Assembly: GCF_027580225.2 (NCBI RefSeq)
Contig: NC_073358.2
Span: forward strand, 50,701,501-50,765,500
Direction: 5' to 3'
Source of the DNA: Misgurnus anguillicaudatus
Lineage: Eukaryota > Chordata > Actinopteri > Cypriniformes > Cobitidae
Length of the DNA stretch: 64,000 bases
The notes under the pieces were generated by a model. It did no database searches and had not been told where the DNA came from. It saw only the letters and a list, made by a program, of their open reading frames with translations. Position numbers and translations under genes: made by a program. Positions 23,541 through 34,484 of the stretch are shown here, in pieces (position 1 is the first letter of the stretch; each line of letters begins with the position of its first letter).

Positions 23541-24064
23541 GAAAATGCGTACAAACAGCACGAAGTGCAAAACTCGCGCAACACATACGCCAAATTCCAC
23601 ATTGGCGTGCACACGACACGCAAGTCCTTCCCATTCACCCAAACGGGGCATCCCCCCCTGTCGTTCCACTTATTGGTTTCTCAATTTTTTGCTATCCTCT
23701 ACCATTTTCGCTTGGGTTTAGGGTTAGAACAACTTTTTGTTATATAAAAATGACATCCTAACCCAAACCCTAACTCTACCCCCAACTCCAAGCGACCATG
23801 GCTTAAATATGGACAAAAACATTGAGAAACCTGTATATTTAATAACCTCATTAAGCAAATCTAAAATCTAACCCTAAACCCAAGCGATAATGGTTTAAAA
23901 AACAGAAAAAAATTGAGAAACCAATAAATAAAACGACAAAAAAAGATGCCCCGTTTAAGTGAATGGGAAGGACTTGCGTATCATATGCACGCCAAAGTGG
24001 AATTTGGCGTATGTATTGCACGAGTTTTACACTTCGTGCTATTTATACGCATCCTCAGGAGACA
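23541..24064. mobile_element. Foldback element with ~200-bp arms
   Basis: The left arm (GTCTCCTGAAAATGCGTAC, ACGAAGTGCAAAACTCG, GCCAAATTCCACATTGGCG, GGTTTCTCAATTTTTT) is mirrored on the right (AAAAATTGAGAAACC, CGCCAAAGTGGAATTTGGCG, CGAGTTTTACACTTCGTGC, ACGCATCCTCAGGAGAC). The centre carries GGGTTTAGGGTTAG and CCTAACCCAAACCCTAAC words. Shadow frames of about 60-74 codons cover the arms and are mirror images. Confidence 0.88.
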
Positions 24065-24069
24065 ATGTG

Positions 24070-26900
24070 TCAGCATTACACAGTACACAGTTTTTATATT
24101 TTTTGCCTTAATTGATATTTTATTATAATTTGATATATATATTTTTAAATGTATCTACATTGTTATCGACTTTTTATTTTATTTGTACTTTATTGTTTAG
24201 TTTAGTTTTTAATTTAGTTTTAATTTAATAATTTAATTTTGTGTTAATTCGGTTTTTATGTCGAGTTATTAATTTTATATTTCAACTTTTCAGTTCCACT
24301 TTACCAAACAAGCTTATTGCAAAAGCATTTCACATTTCTAATTTTCGTTAGTTTAGTTTATCAAAAATACTAAGACCTGTATTTTATTTGAATGCAGTTA
24401 ATAAAGTTCCTAGATAAGCATTGTACAATTAATATAAACTTGCCACGGCATATTTGATTCTTAATAAAGATAAAACAATCCAATGCGAAAAACGGATGGG
24501 GTCTCACCTTTTTAAGTTGTGGCAACATTGGTTTTTGGTCGAATAAAAGTAACTTTTATCATTTTTCCAAGTGAAAAGTCCAGTGTCCAATATCGCAACC
24601 CATATCCATAGTAAATATTTTGCAAAGCAATGTAACTAGTAACATTGTTAACGCGAGGTCGTGCTCCTGCAAGATACATTTGCATATTTATCTAGCGCAT
24701 TCTTTAATAAAGCCAAACTTACCAATGCATAAAGTGTCTGAAACAGAATCAGAATAGCTCAAATTATTTTTGATGAAAACTGGCACTTTTATTTTATTAA
24801 ATTATGAAAGTAGACATATAGTCAGAAGAATTATGCCTTGACTGTTGAAACCTGTTGAAATAGTACCTTTTACTGTTGAACCACATACAATGCTAAAAAG
24901 TTGACGTATGAACAAATACTAATATAAACATGTATACAGAATTTTTAAATACATTTTAAATATATAAGATTTTTCCAATAAAACTTTGTTTTATTATATA
25001 ATTAAGCCATAAATAATTCGCTTTATTTCGGGATTTTAGTCATAAACTTTATATTTTAATTATAAAGCCCTACATTTCTAATGAAATTACTATGATTTAA
25101 TGCCAATCTGTATGTGATAATATTGACCACGAGACATGCACTATCACTGCCATTTTGTGCATGCAGTTCGCGCAGTACAAGCACGCGCAAGTGATGCAGT
25201 ATGTGCACAGAAAGCTGTTACTGTACCCAGTTAACAAATATGGCTCCGAAATTATTCAGATAAATACACCTTAACCTTTTAAGACCTTTTAAGACCATAC
25301 GTGGACATCACTTTTTTTGTTGTTTGCACCATAATACTTAATTCTGTGTAACAGGCAGAGGCGTCATGCCCATTCAAACTGTTGCATGCAACCTCAAAAT
25401 CAAAGGAGCGTCTATTAATCTGTTACTTGTCTTTTAATCTGTTTAATATGCAAAATATTATTATGTCTGTGCTACATCCTTGTCACTGTTTAGAGATTTT
25501 TGCCATTTTGATAGTGTTTGTCTTCCTGCAATAAGCTTAATTTTTTTAAGCTTAGTTATATTTATATATTTGTGCAACTCTTAATAATCTTTTAATCTTA
25601 AAATAATTTTTTTTTAGCTGATGTTAAATACATAAAATATTAATTTGAACTGAATAGTTATCACAGTTTTAAAAACTTAAATATATAAGTGTGACATTCT
25701 CAAATTATATTGATTAAAATTTACAAGAAATATTAAGGATATCCATTAGAAATAATCTGTTAGTTAAATACTTATTTTATACACCTAAATAATATATGTA
25801 CATTTTACATAAAATATGTTTAATTTTAATAGTTATTTATTTTGTTTTAGTTGTTTAGTTGAAGTATATTAGTTATTTTTAATTATTTGGTGTGTGCGTG
25901 CTTGCGTGTGTGTGTCAGGGACGAAAGACAACATACATAGCCTATATAGTGGCAAAAACTGTATTTATTTAATTTATTAATTTATTTATATTAAAGTAAA
26001 GAGTGATGGTGAAAAGTGAAAATGTGTTCATCCTATGTACAATATTTACAAGTAAACAAATAACAAGGACACAAAAAGGAGAGGGCAGTGCCAATTCAAA
26101 GAAATAAACAAAACAAAACAACTAACTAAAGTTTAAACCCTCTAACCTGAAAACAACGCTAATGAACACTCAAAATGTACAAACGCAAAACGTGACTAAC
26201 AAACAGAGATAAGGGGCAGACTGACATAAAAAGAAAACGAATTAATATTTAAAAAATGAATTATCAATGGCATACAAGACTAATAATTTTAAACTTTTTA
26301 CATTTGTATTTGATTAAATCAGTATTAAAACACACTATTTTTAAAAATTATCATTGAATTATCTCTCTAACTCTCATTAAATAAATGCTTATGTGTATGA
26401 CTCAGCCTTAGAAAATAAATATTATAACGTGGGGATGAGATTCGTTTACATTAACATTATTAACTATGCTACCTCTGAAGATGCCCGAGGCGTGAAGAAT
26501 CGTGAAACGATAAATTGATTGCTGTAAGCTCTAACATTGCGGGAATTGCTCTCCTTATGCATCTCCAGCACCAGCAGACTCGCTGACAAATAGTGCAGTT
26601 GGCTTTATACTGTACTATTTTCCACGGACAATTTCCAGCCTGCATTTGACTTCTCCCAGCTCTGGACGCGAGCTGCCTCCAGCTTCGGCCTCCGCGAGCT
26701 GCTTCCAGCTTCGTCATCCGCGATCTTTCTCCAGCCTCCGCAATGATTTAAAACCGGATGAGCTATTTAATTCTCAAATACTGGATGATTATGTATTTTA
26801 AAGGATGGGTGTCAGCCCTGCTGATGGAATAATTGTGCAAACGGAGATGTATGTACGCAGTGCATGACCATTAATAAAGTGCAAAGCCTTTATTAGTTTT
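24070..26900. other. AT-rich intronic sequence, nothing recognised
   Basis: Long runs of A/T with scattered unique sequence. A GC-richer block at 26460-26760 has CTCCAGC/GCTTCC words and an 82-codon minus-strand frame with no known domain. It could be part of an old retroelement, since AATAAA follows at about 26872, but I cannot support that. Confidence 0.5.
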
Positions 26901-26979
26901 TAAATAAAAGTCCTTTCAAAATAAAAGCCGCTCGTCACAGGGCTTCCTTTTCCACCATACGCCTTCCGTTTCCACTATA

Positions 26980-27640
26980 CTCTCTCTCACACATACATAC
27001 ATACTTCTCTTACATACGCACATTTTTTTCAGACATACATACATTCTATAGATGTATGTGAAAGGAGAATGTAAGTGTGTAGGAGTAGAAAATATATGTA
27101 TGTGAAAGGAGAATGTGAGTGTGTGAGAGTAGAAATACATGTATGTAAAAGGGGAATGCATGTATGTGATGGGAAAAAATATATGTATGTGAAAGGAGAA
27201 TGTAAGTGCGTGAGAGTAAAAATGCATGTATGTAAAAGGAGAATGCATGTATGTGAGAGGAAAAAATATATGTATGTGAAAGGAGAATGTAAGTGTGTGA
27301 GAGTAAAAATACATGTATGTAAAAGGAGAATGCATGTATGCGAGAGGAAAAAATATATGTATGTGAAAGGAGAATGTAAGTGTGTGAGAGAAGAAATGTA
27401 TGTATGTGAAAGGAGAATACATGTATGTGAAAGTAGAATGTAAGTATGTCAGAGTAAAAATACATGTATGTGATAGGAGAATGAATGTGTGTGAGAGTGC
27501 CAGAATGAAATTTGTCTTGTATGGCCCTTCATACCCCCAAATATTTTTGTTATCCGCCTGAGAAGCCATCCACGTTTTGCCGCATTCTGCATGTCTCCGA
27601 ACTTGACACTTGTGACGGCCGCATCCCATCTCAAAGGCCC
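26980..27640 (-). mobile_element. Inverted partner of the CACATACATTC-minisatellite element
   Basis: The array (27040-27490) consists of TATGTGAAAGGAGAATG and GTAAGTGTGTGAGAGTA words, the reverse complement of the 19.7-20.4 kb array. The flank GAGAGTGCCAGAATGAAATT then TGTATGGCCCTTCATACCCC mirrors the flank at 19700-19745. A 258-codon minus-strand frame across it is low complexity. Confidence 0.8.
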
Positions 27641-27649
27641 AAAACAGCC

Positions 27650-29200
27650 GTAATACTAATAAAAACATCAGTAAAGTAATACGTTTTAGCAATTCATCTG
27701 AAGAAATGTTACCATATTAGCAAAATAAGCTGCCGTCAGAGCAATGGCAGCATTCACGCGCTCCGGATCTTATTTTCCACATTTTTCTTTTAAGTCAGAT
27801 TATAAAAATAACCTGGACATACTTTCTGATGTGTTGGGTTTGTATTATTAGGGATGTGCAGGTGATGATTTTTTACCTTCTAAACTTATTAAATACACTG
27901 CATATTTTAAACGAAAATATATTTGGTAAAGAAGCTCAAAATCTGTAGTAGGCTACATTTGATATTTAACATTAGATTATTTAATATTTCCATTTTTTAA
28001 TAAAATAAATTATTATTCTCAACACCAATAAAAAGGCAAACTTGCTTATATTAAACAACTTGTTTTATTAATAAAATGAATTCGACGGATGGTATCTGCG
28101 TTAAAACACAAATAAATGAAATACATAGTTTTCCATTACTACAGATGCTTATTTCTTCATTATTATTTTTTATTAAAACAGAATAATAAAACATGAGTAA
28201 AATGACTCACTTATATTAAACAGAACGTTTATCAAAAATGAATAAATGGAAAACATTTTACCTGCCTTATAAATAAATCTAAAGATCCTTAGATTTTTCA
28301 AAACAAATAATTGGTTTGTGTATTTTTAATCAGTATACTACAACAATGTAAAGCATGAACAAACTCATCTAAGTTAAGCAAAGAAACGAAACTTTAAATA
28401 TTAACCCCATCCTATGTAATATTAATGCTTTCCCACTTTCACATTCACGTGAAGTCAGGAAATTATTTGCACCATATGATAGCAGTATAATTTAACAAGC
28501 GATCATGTGCGGTGCTCGTGTGATTTTGCTTTTTGCGCAACAGAGAGCAAAATATTTCAGTCGACCGTTCAGGCATTTAACTCCACTTCACCGCCAGCCT
28601 TTTTGAGAAAAGTTGCCCACCTGCATTTTTGTGATTTTAACAAAATTTTCACAAAATTCCTTGCAGGAAAAATTATCTTCTATAAATATATAAACATACA
28701 AATTATATCAAATTAAAGAACACACCCTCTGCTTTCAAACAAACAACAAACAAACAAACAAAATGGGGAAAAAACGTTTCATTATATATTTACTTTTTCC
28801 ACTTAATTTGACCACTGAAATATGGATATTTCTCTTCAAAAATACAACATTTTGAGCAAAAAGCTTAAAAAAATGTGTTTTTGTAAAGGAATTTATGTTA
28901 GAGATCAGACTCAGAATGACTATCAAACATAAAGGCAGTTCAAATAATTCATCAAATCATTTTAACTTCCGTTTTTGATAAATTGGCGGTTTGGCGCCAT
29001 CTAGTGGATAAAAGCGGTATTACACTTTCACTTTAAAATTCGCCCAGAAGGGCACATTTGTTAGTTAAATATTAACTCATAATTGACGAGATAACTCGTC
29101 AATGGCGGTGAATGAGTTAAGAGGCACCGAAATAAGGCAGTCAAATCTGTGTTCTGATTCATTCCGGCACCGGGTTTCGGTACCCAACCCTAAATCCCGT
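27650..29200. other. Intronic sequence, nothing recognised
   Basis: AT-rich, no coherent frame, no long inverted repeat seen. A truncated transposon end (GGCACCGGGTTTCGGTACCC) lies at 29165-29192. Confidence 0.45.
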
Positions 29201-29217
29201 ATAATTTTTTTTGAATG

Positions 29218-29478
29218 AGCTATTTTTTATTTATGTACACTGCGGGTCCCCTTACATGGAAGTTGCCATTTTGCACCGACATGTTTCTACAGTGGCCCTT
29301 AATGGATAAACTGCTCTACAGAGTGCTTTTCGTCTCTACGTTATCTCAGACGACAAGATATGTCCTGTGGCGCCTACTGTAGGTTCTCTATGCGTTTCAA
29401 ATGGGAGGGGTGAGCTGTGGACTGAGCCGCTGGTTGCAATTCAAAATCTCACCACTAGATGCTGCACCTTTAACTCAT
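29218..29478 (+). mobile_element. Right half of the 36.8-38.8 kb repeat family, uninterrupted
   Basis: CCCTTACATGGAAGTTGCC, TTCTACAGTGGCCCTTAATG, CGTTATCTCAGACGACAAG and CACCACTAGATGCTGCACC align with 36905-36960 joined to 38633-38815. It shows what that copy looked like before insertion. Confidence 0.8.
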
Positions 29479-29479
29479 G

Positions 29480-30550
29480 TCTCTGGAATAGTGCAGATTT
29501 TCAGACTAATGTTATTGTGCTTGAAAATATCTCATTATTTGTTTCACAAATGAAAGGTAGTCTGGTTTGAACCGATGGTGAGTTAAGAATGACAGAAAAT
29601 GTATTTTTGGTAAAGTATACCTTTAAAGTGAGACCCTATGCACTTCATGTCAACACACACAAACACACAAAGCAAATGCAGTAACAAGAGGGTTGTGTTC
29701 CATCCTCATTATCTGTGACAACAAAAACGTCTGTCAGCACCAACCCGTGCGCTCTCAAAACATGAACATCATTACAAACAAAGCCAAACTCCTTCATTCC
29801 ATCAGACGACAAACTCATGCCGCTTCAAAGCTCTGTGTTTGAGAAAGCTGCCTCAGAAAACCTCATTTCAGACTGCGCTGCATTATGACTGAAGACTTTA
29901 CAAAAGCAATAACAGATGCAGAGAACGAAAAAAACGGCAGAACTTTTGAGTAAATGCGACATGTCACGCTCGAGAGTTTAACAAGAGGATTTTGTATTTG
30001 AAATCGATGCTTTGTCGGTACATAGTAAAACATTACACTTTTGCTAAAAAAAAATTACAAGGTCAAGCAGTGCAGTTATTACATCTTATACTTTTAAGTA
30101 TTAAACTTTTATCAAATTTAATGACAACTCATATTGTGTAGCTCGCTGATGGAAAGGATCAGATTTTCAAAAACGTGACCCTGATTGTAAAAAAGCAAAA
30201 TTCATTTTTTGTGATTTACTGTTTTCTCCGTAAAATCATCCTATATAATGTAAAGCACATTCTGTGAAAATATAAACTTGATATCTTTAATACTGACTGA
30301 ATAAGATCATGTCCCAAATGCTCCAAATCTCATCATTAGATCATGAGACTTTAGTCTTGATGTCACAGACAGAGTAATACATTTTTAGGACAATAAGATT
30401 ACAACAGATTAGGTTTCCATCAAAAGATGGACATGTGTATTTGTTTTCTGTTTAAGCTTGCAACAAACAGACCACAGATCACAAAGAAATCTTGAGAACA
30501 TTTAGAATTACTTTAGAGAATTTATTTTTAAATTGTGATTTAAAACGTAC
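29480..30550. other. Mostly unique intronic sequence
   Basis: No gene is visible. 30170-30350 contains AATATAAACTTGATATCTTT, also seen at about 44290-44320, so part of it belongs to a dispersed repeat. Confidence 0.45.
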
Positions 30551-30554
30551 ATTA

Positions 30555-30808
30555 CACTCTAAAAAATGCTGGGTTGTTTTTAACCCAGGGCTGGGTCACT
30601 ATTGGACAGAACACACTGCTGGTTTAAAATGACCCAACTGCTGGGTTGTTATAACCCAACTGCTGGGTTGTTTCAACATGGTTGTTTAACAATAACCCAG
30701 CAGTTGGGTTAAAACAAACCAGCAGTTGGGTCATTTTAACCCAGCAGTGTGTTCTGTCCAATAGTGACCTAGCCCTGGGTTAAAAACAACCCAGCATTTT
30801 TTAGAGTG
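30555..30808. mobile_element. Near-perfect palindromic MITE (CACTCTAAAAAATGCTGG ends)
   Basis: The ends CACTCTAAAAAATGCTGGG and CCCAGCATTTTTTAGAGTG are exact inverses. The arms (AACCCAGGGCTGGGTCAC, TTGGACAGAACACACTGCTG) pair almost fully to the centre near 30680. TA flanks both sides. Length is 254 bp. The low arm divergence suggests a young insertion. Related, older fragments with TTTAACCCAGC words are at 42600-42730 and 61110-61200. Confidence 0.93.
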
Positions 30809-30949
30809 TATGCTTTAATTCCTATAAAATTAAAATTGATAAGAGTGAACAACGATAATTAAAAGATTATTTATTCAACACATCAGCACTTACATCATAC
30901 ACCAAAGGTAACGTGGTTCTGCATTATTTTCAAATAATTTAAAGTAGTT

Positions 30950-31790
30950 AGTAGGACAGTGCAGATTAAAGGGCAGTATTATTATAATAAGATCCCCTTC
31001 TGACACCACAAGGGGAGCCACATTTCAATGACCTCTTTTATCAAATTTTCTCTTTTTTTACCAAAACTAAGTTACTAGGTTGATCTTTTTCACATTTTCT
31101 TGGTTGATAAAAGCACTGGGGACCCAATTATAGCACTTAAACATGAAAAAATTCTGATTTTTTGATTCTGTTTCTGTTTTAAAGATCATAAATTTTCTAA
31201 AATCATCAACTATAGGTAATACACTTAACCAGGAAGTTAGCCTGTCCGGAACTGAGCTGACTTAAACCACATCACTGACAAACCAATCCCGAGGACAATG
31301 AGACAAACAGACCCAGTTCCGGTAAATGTGAAAGTCGGCACACCTCTGATCTACTGGCTGTTCTTCAACATGATGCCCAGCCGATGCCAGACCAACGACC
31401 ACCGGCAGAACCTGCTTAATCTCCGCTTAATCTCCTTATCCGTTTCAATGTATATATTTTTTTTTTCCCTCCTAGGACTTTTTTTTCCTTCCCCAGCTAA
31501 AAATCTGGGGTTTTTTTCTCCTAGGGGGTTTTTAAACCCAAGGAGGCAGCCTGATTGGGCTTAACCTCTATACGTTAAATTAGTAATACGTTCGCTTATG
31601 TTGATTTAAAGCCGCAGCAAATTTAGCTGCTTGTGCTATCGTGTATTATGTTGTGCTATCTGTCGATTTTCTGTGCTTTTCACTGCTTCTATTAATGTAA
31701 AGCTGCTTTGATACAATTACCAAATTGTGAAAAACGCAATATAAATAAAATTGAATTGAATTAAATTGAAATATGTCCCCTTTAATGGTT
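30950..31790 (+). mobile_element. Second copy of the TTAAAGGGRACAT MITE, interrupted by a LINE tail
   Basis: Shares GTGCAGATTRAAGGGCA, CACAARGGGAGCCA and GGGGACCCAATTATAGCACT with the copy at 4994-5362, in the same order and orientation. Its right end (ATATGTCCCCTTTAA) is separated from the rest by 31190-31770. Confidence 0.78.
31190..31772 (+). mobile_element. 3' part of a non-LTR retrotransposon, ending in TTGAA repeats
   Basis: It ends GTAAAGCTGCTTTGATACAA, then a short hairpin-like stretch, then AATATAAATAAAATTGAATTG and more TTGAA/TTAAA words. This is the layout of L2/CR1-like fish LINE 3' tails. A pair of pyrimidine-rich GGACTTTTTTTTCC and GGGGTTTTTTTCTCCTAGGG blocks precedes it. It is 5'-truncated with no RT left. 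It sits inside the MITE above. Confidence 0.65.
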
Positions 31791-31899
31791 TGGCCATTCG
31801 GTAGTTAAGATTGTATACATTATATAGTATACGTTAGATCAGTTTTTGATACGCTTTAGCTATGATTTGAGTTAAGGTACTTGCTGTTTATTTTGCTTG

Positions 31900-32045
31900 A
31901 TATCAGAAATAAACTTCTGTAAAATGACTCTGATAGTTATTTATTCTTTGCAGAAGTTTACCAGAAGTTAAGTTTGTTCCACGAATGCCGTTTGTTTATG
32001 TTGTTACTGCTAAACCGTCTATAATCTGATTTAAATTCTGCGATA
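31900..32045 (+). repeat. Dispersed repeat shared with 61000-61110
   Basis: GTTTATTTTGCTTG, TTATTTATTCTT, GTTTACCRGA and TTGTTTATGTTGTTACTGCT occur in the same order in both places. Confidence 0.7.
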
Positions 32046-32142
32046 TAATGCACATGATATATAATGATATAATAAATATTTATTTAATTTCTATATTTAA
32101 AAATACAAACGTATAATTGAAATAAAGATGCTTTATTTAAGT

Positions 32143-32395
32143 ACCCAGCAAGCAATGGGAGCTATTGCACCATTTAGGTTAACTATAGACCCGCTATGAG
32201 AAGCCCACTTCTAGTCATGTCGTTTTGGCCAAAATAATTTATCAGATGTTTGATATTTAATCATTTACGCAAATTCAACAGTGATTACAAGGTGTTTGGT
32301 TTCATTTATTGATTTAGTTGCGTAAATGATTAAATTACAGCCCAAATGTTGCCTTGTTTTAGCCTAGACGTCTGGACTGTGCTGGGCAATGTTTC
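32143..32395 (+). repeat. Dispersed repeat shared with 38912-39195
   Basis: AGCAAGCAAT, CCCACTTCTAG, CCAAAATAA, CAACAGTGATTACAA and GTGTTTGGTTT recur in order at 38912-39195. Both are truncated copies of one unknown family. 32400-33235 has nothing I recognise. Confidence 0.75.
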
Positions 32396-33240
32396 ACTCA
32401 GTGAATAAACAATCCCTACAAAATAGTCAATTTCAATAATTAAACTGTACAAACCAATTACAAACTCAAAACGTTCACTAAAAATACTCAGAATTTGATT
32501 TTGTTACGGTAGTGGATTTTTCTTGGACTTTCAGGAACTTGTCTGTACTCACCACAGCCAATCTTTACTCATATCTCCAGAAAAGAGGATAAGGTGATAT
32601 GATTGACGGCTGTCAATCAAATTCTGTTTAGAGGAGAGGCAAGGTTGAAAGATGATCTTCCAACCGTCGAGGCATCAAAGGATTTTATCATCATATTCAG
32701 CTAAACAAATCACAATATTTGACATGACAGCAAGCTTTTTATCTGTCACATAATATATTACATACAAGAGTCTATTATATATACTGTAATATATATTTCG
32801 ACTCTCCTCTCCTTTTCTCCTTCATTTCACCATTTTCTCTCTTTCTCTTACTGAAAGATTGAGTGTCGTATGCAAACCCCATCTGAACTCTGAAATATAA
32901 GCGAACGAGTTCTGCATTTCTCCATCAATATTACAGGCTGAGAACATCCACTGATATTCTGCCTCTCCAAACACACGCTGACATTATTACAGACAGACAT
33001 TATTAAACAACTCATTCCTATCTTTATTTATCTTTTATGTGTTTTTCCACTGAAGTCAACCAAAATGAGAGTTGTGGTTTCTCCGCCCGTTTACTGGACC
33101 CTTGAAATAAAACAAGCTTTTTTGCTACCGTACTTCTGCTAACGTATACTGTATATGGAAATGATTTCTGATGGGATAGAGTACACCGAGTCGTTCGCAT
33201 GTGAAATGAGTTACCAAGCCTTGATTTGTGAGCGTACTAA

Positions 33241-33394
33241 GTGTTCCTGTAGCTCAACTGGTAGAGCATTGCATTAGCGGTGCAAAGGTCACAGGTTTAA
33301 TTCCCAGGGACGTTCATACTGAAATAATGTATAGCATGAATGGACTGTAAGTCACTCAGGATAAAAGCATCTGCCAAATGCATTACTGTAAATG
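33241..33394 (+). mobile_element. tRNA-derived SINE, complete head and tail
   Basis: The head GTAGCTCAACTGGTAGAGC is an intact A box region. GGTCACAGGTTTAATTCCC is the B box region. The body runs through GTAAGTCACTCAGGATAAAA to the tail CATCTGCCAAATGCATTAC. It resembles the cyprinid HAmo/HE1-like SINEs. The acceptor-stem and anticodon layout is not that of a functional tRNA. Confidence 0.85.
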
Positions 33395-33489
33395 CACATA
33401 TGCTATATGTTCGCAGTTGTGACACCAGCACAATAACTGTTTCTGATTGGCCCTTTAGGAGTTATGGTCAGAAATAAAATAAAAAAAAT

Positions 33490-34482
33490 GGTCACTGGGG
33501 TGCTATCCTTTGAAAGGTCCATATTGGTTCCAGTACTGTACCTTTGAGGTACTAATGTGCACTCTTTGGTACCAATAGGGGTGAGCGGGGCACAAATTAA
33601 CGCAGGGTTAATTGTAACATGGCTACTTTACATATTTCTACAGGGCCGAGCAATCTGTGCTTTTGGTAATATTCTCTTACTGTCAGAAGATCTCCTGTGA
33701 ATTTGTGAAAAGTTTTGATGTATTTTGGACAAACACATTGAACAAAGAGTATTTTGGAGGCATGAAAGTAAATTTCTTCATCTTATGTTTTTTTCCATTT
33801 CTAAGTTGGGTGTGTAAGTCACCAAATCCACCCATATATATTTATTTTAATCACTGTCTTGTTACCTAAAACATAACATCATTTTGAAACATGTCAGCAA
33901 CTCCTAGTAACTGATAGCTGGGATTTCAACATTTTTACACAGCGGGGTTAGTTGTCACACAGTCTTAGGTATACAATGATAATGAAATAAAATCAACGTA
34001 AACACTATTATTCATTATGATTTTGTGTCTTAATTGTGTAAATCTATTTATATGCATTGATGCATAATACAAGGATGGTTAAATGAAGGATCACGAATAG
34101 ATGAATGTGTGGATATCTATCTATAATAGGCAGATATATCAACAATATCCACCTTTAGTATATAGACAGAATAAAAAAAAATCTAGCAGGTGTTACAACA
34201 AACCCACTGTTTGTTAAAATGAACCACACCTATGGGGTAAGTTGTCACGTTTGCGCTCCTGTCACTTTCAGTGTAATTGTACGATAATGGTAGGTCCCAC
34301 AAACAAACTTTAAGTGTTCATTTGTGGCAGAGATGTGTGTGTGATTGTGTAAAAAATTATTAATCTAACTTTTAATTTTTTCAATGATAGAGCCAAAGCC
34401 AAAAAGCATTTTTTGTGCCCTGCTCTCCCCTTTCTCTGAGGTACTTATATACTTTTTTTAAAGGTGCCACCCAAGTGACAGC
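33490..34482. mobile_element. MITE (GTCACTGGGGTGCTATCC ends), interrupted
   Basis: The left end GTCACTGGGGTGCTATCC and the right end GGTGCCACCCAAGTGACAG are inverted. The left part carries GGTACTAATGTGCAC and TTTGGTACCAATA words. The copy is split by the element at 33577-34431. Confidence 0.7.
33577..34431. mobile_element. 855-bp element with AGGGGTGAGCGGGGCAC ends
   Basis: Ends are AGGGGTGAGCGGGGCACAAA and TTTTGTGCCCTGCTCTCCCCT. Internal words such as GGGGTTAGTTGTCACA and GGTAAGTTGTCACG recur. No transposase remains; a 70-codon frame (33657-33869) has no recognised domain. It is nested inside the preceding MITE. Confidence 0.82.
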
Positions 34483-34484
34483 TA

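Noticed and set aside
23720..23900. Telomere-like GGGTTAGGG words
   Set aside because: Only short GGGTTTAGGGTTAG and CCTAACCC words in the centre of a foldback element, not a (TTAGGG)n array.
26469..26717. 82-codon minus-strand frame rich in Arg/Gln/Ala
   Set aside because: Sits in a GC-richer block with repeated CTCCAGC words; no domain and no partner exon. Kept only as part of the unassigned interval.
26916..27692. 258-codon minus-strand frame
   Set aside because: It is the same minisatellite read from the other strand, with several overlapping open frames.
33241..33394. tRNA gene (A box and B box present)
   Set aside because: The tRNA-like head lacks a foldable acceptor stem and continues into a SINE body and GGATAAAAG tail. 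The same applies at 48877 and 59859.
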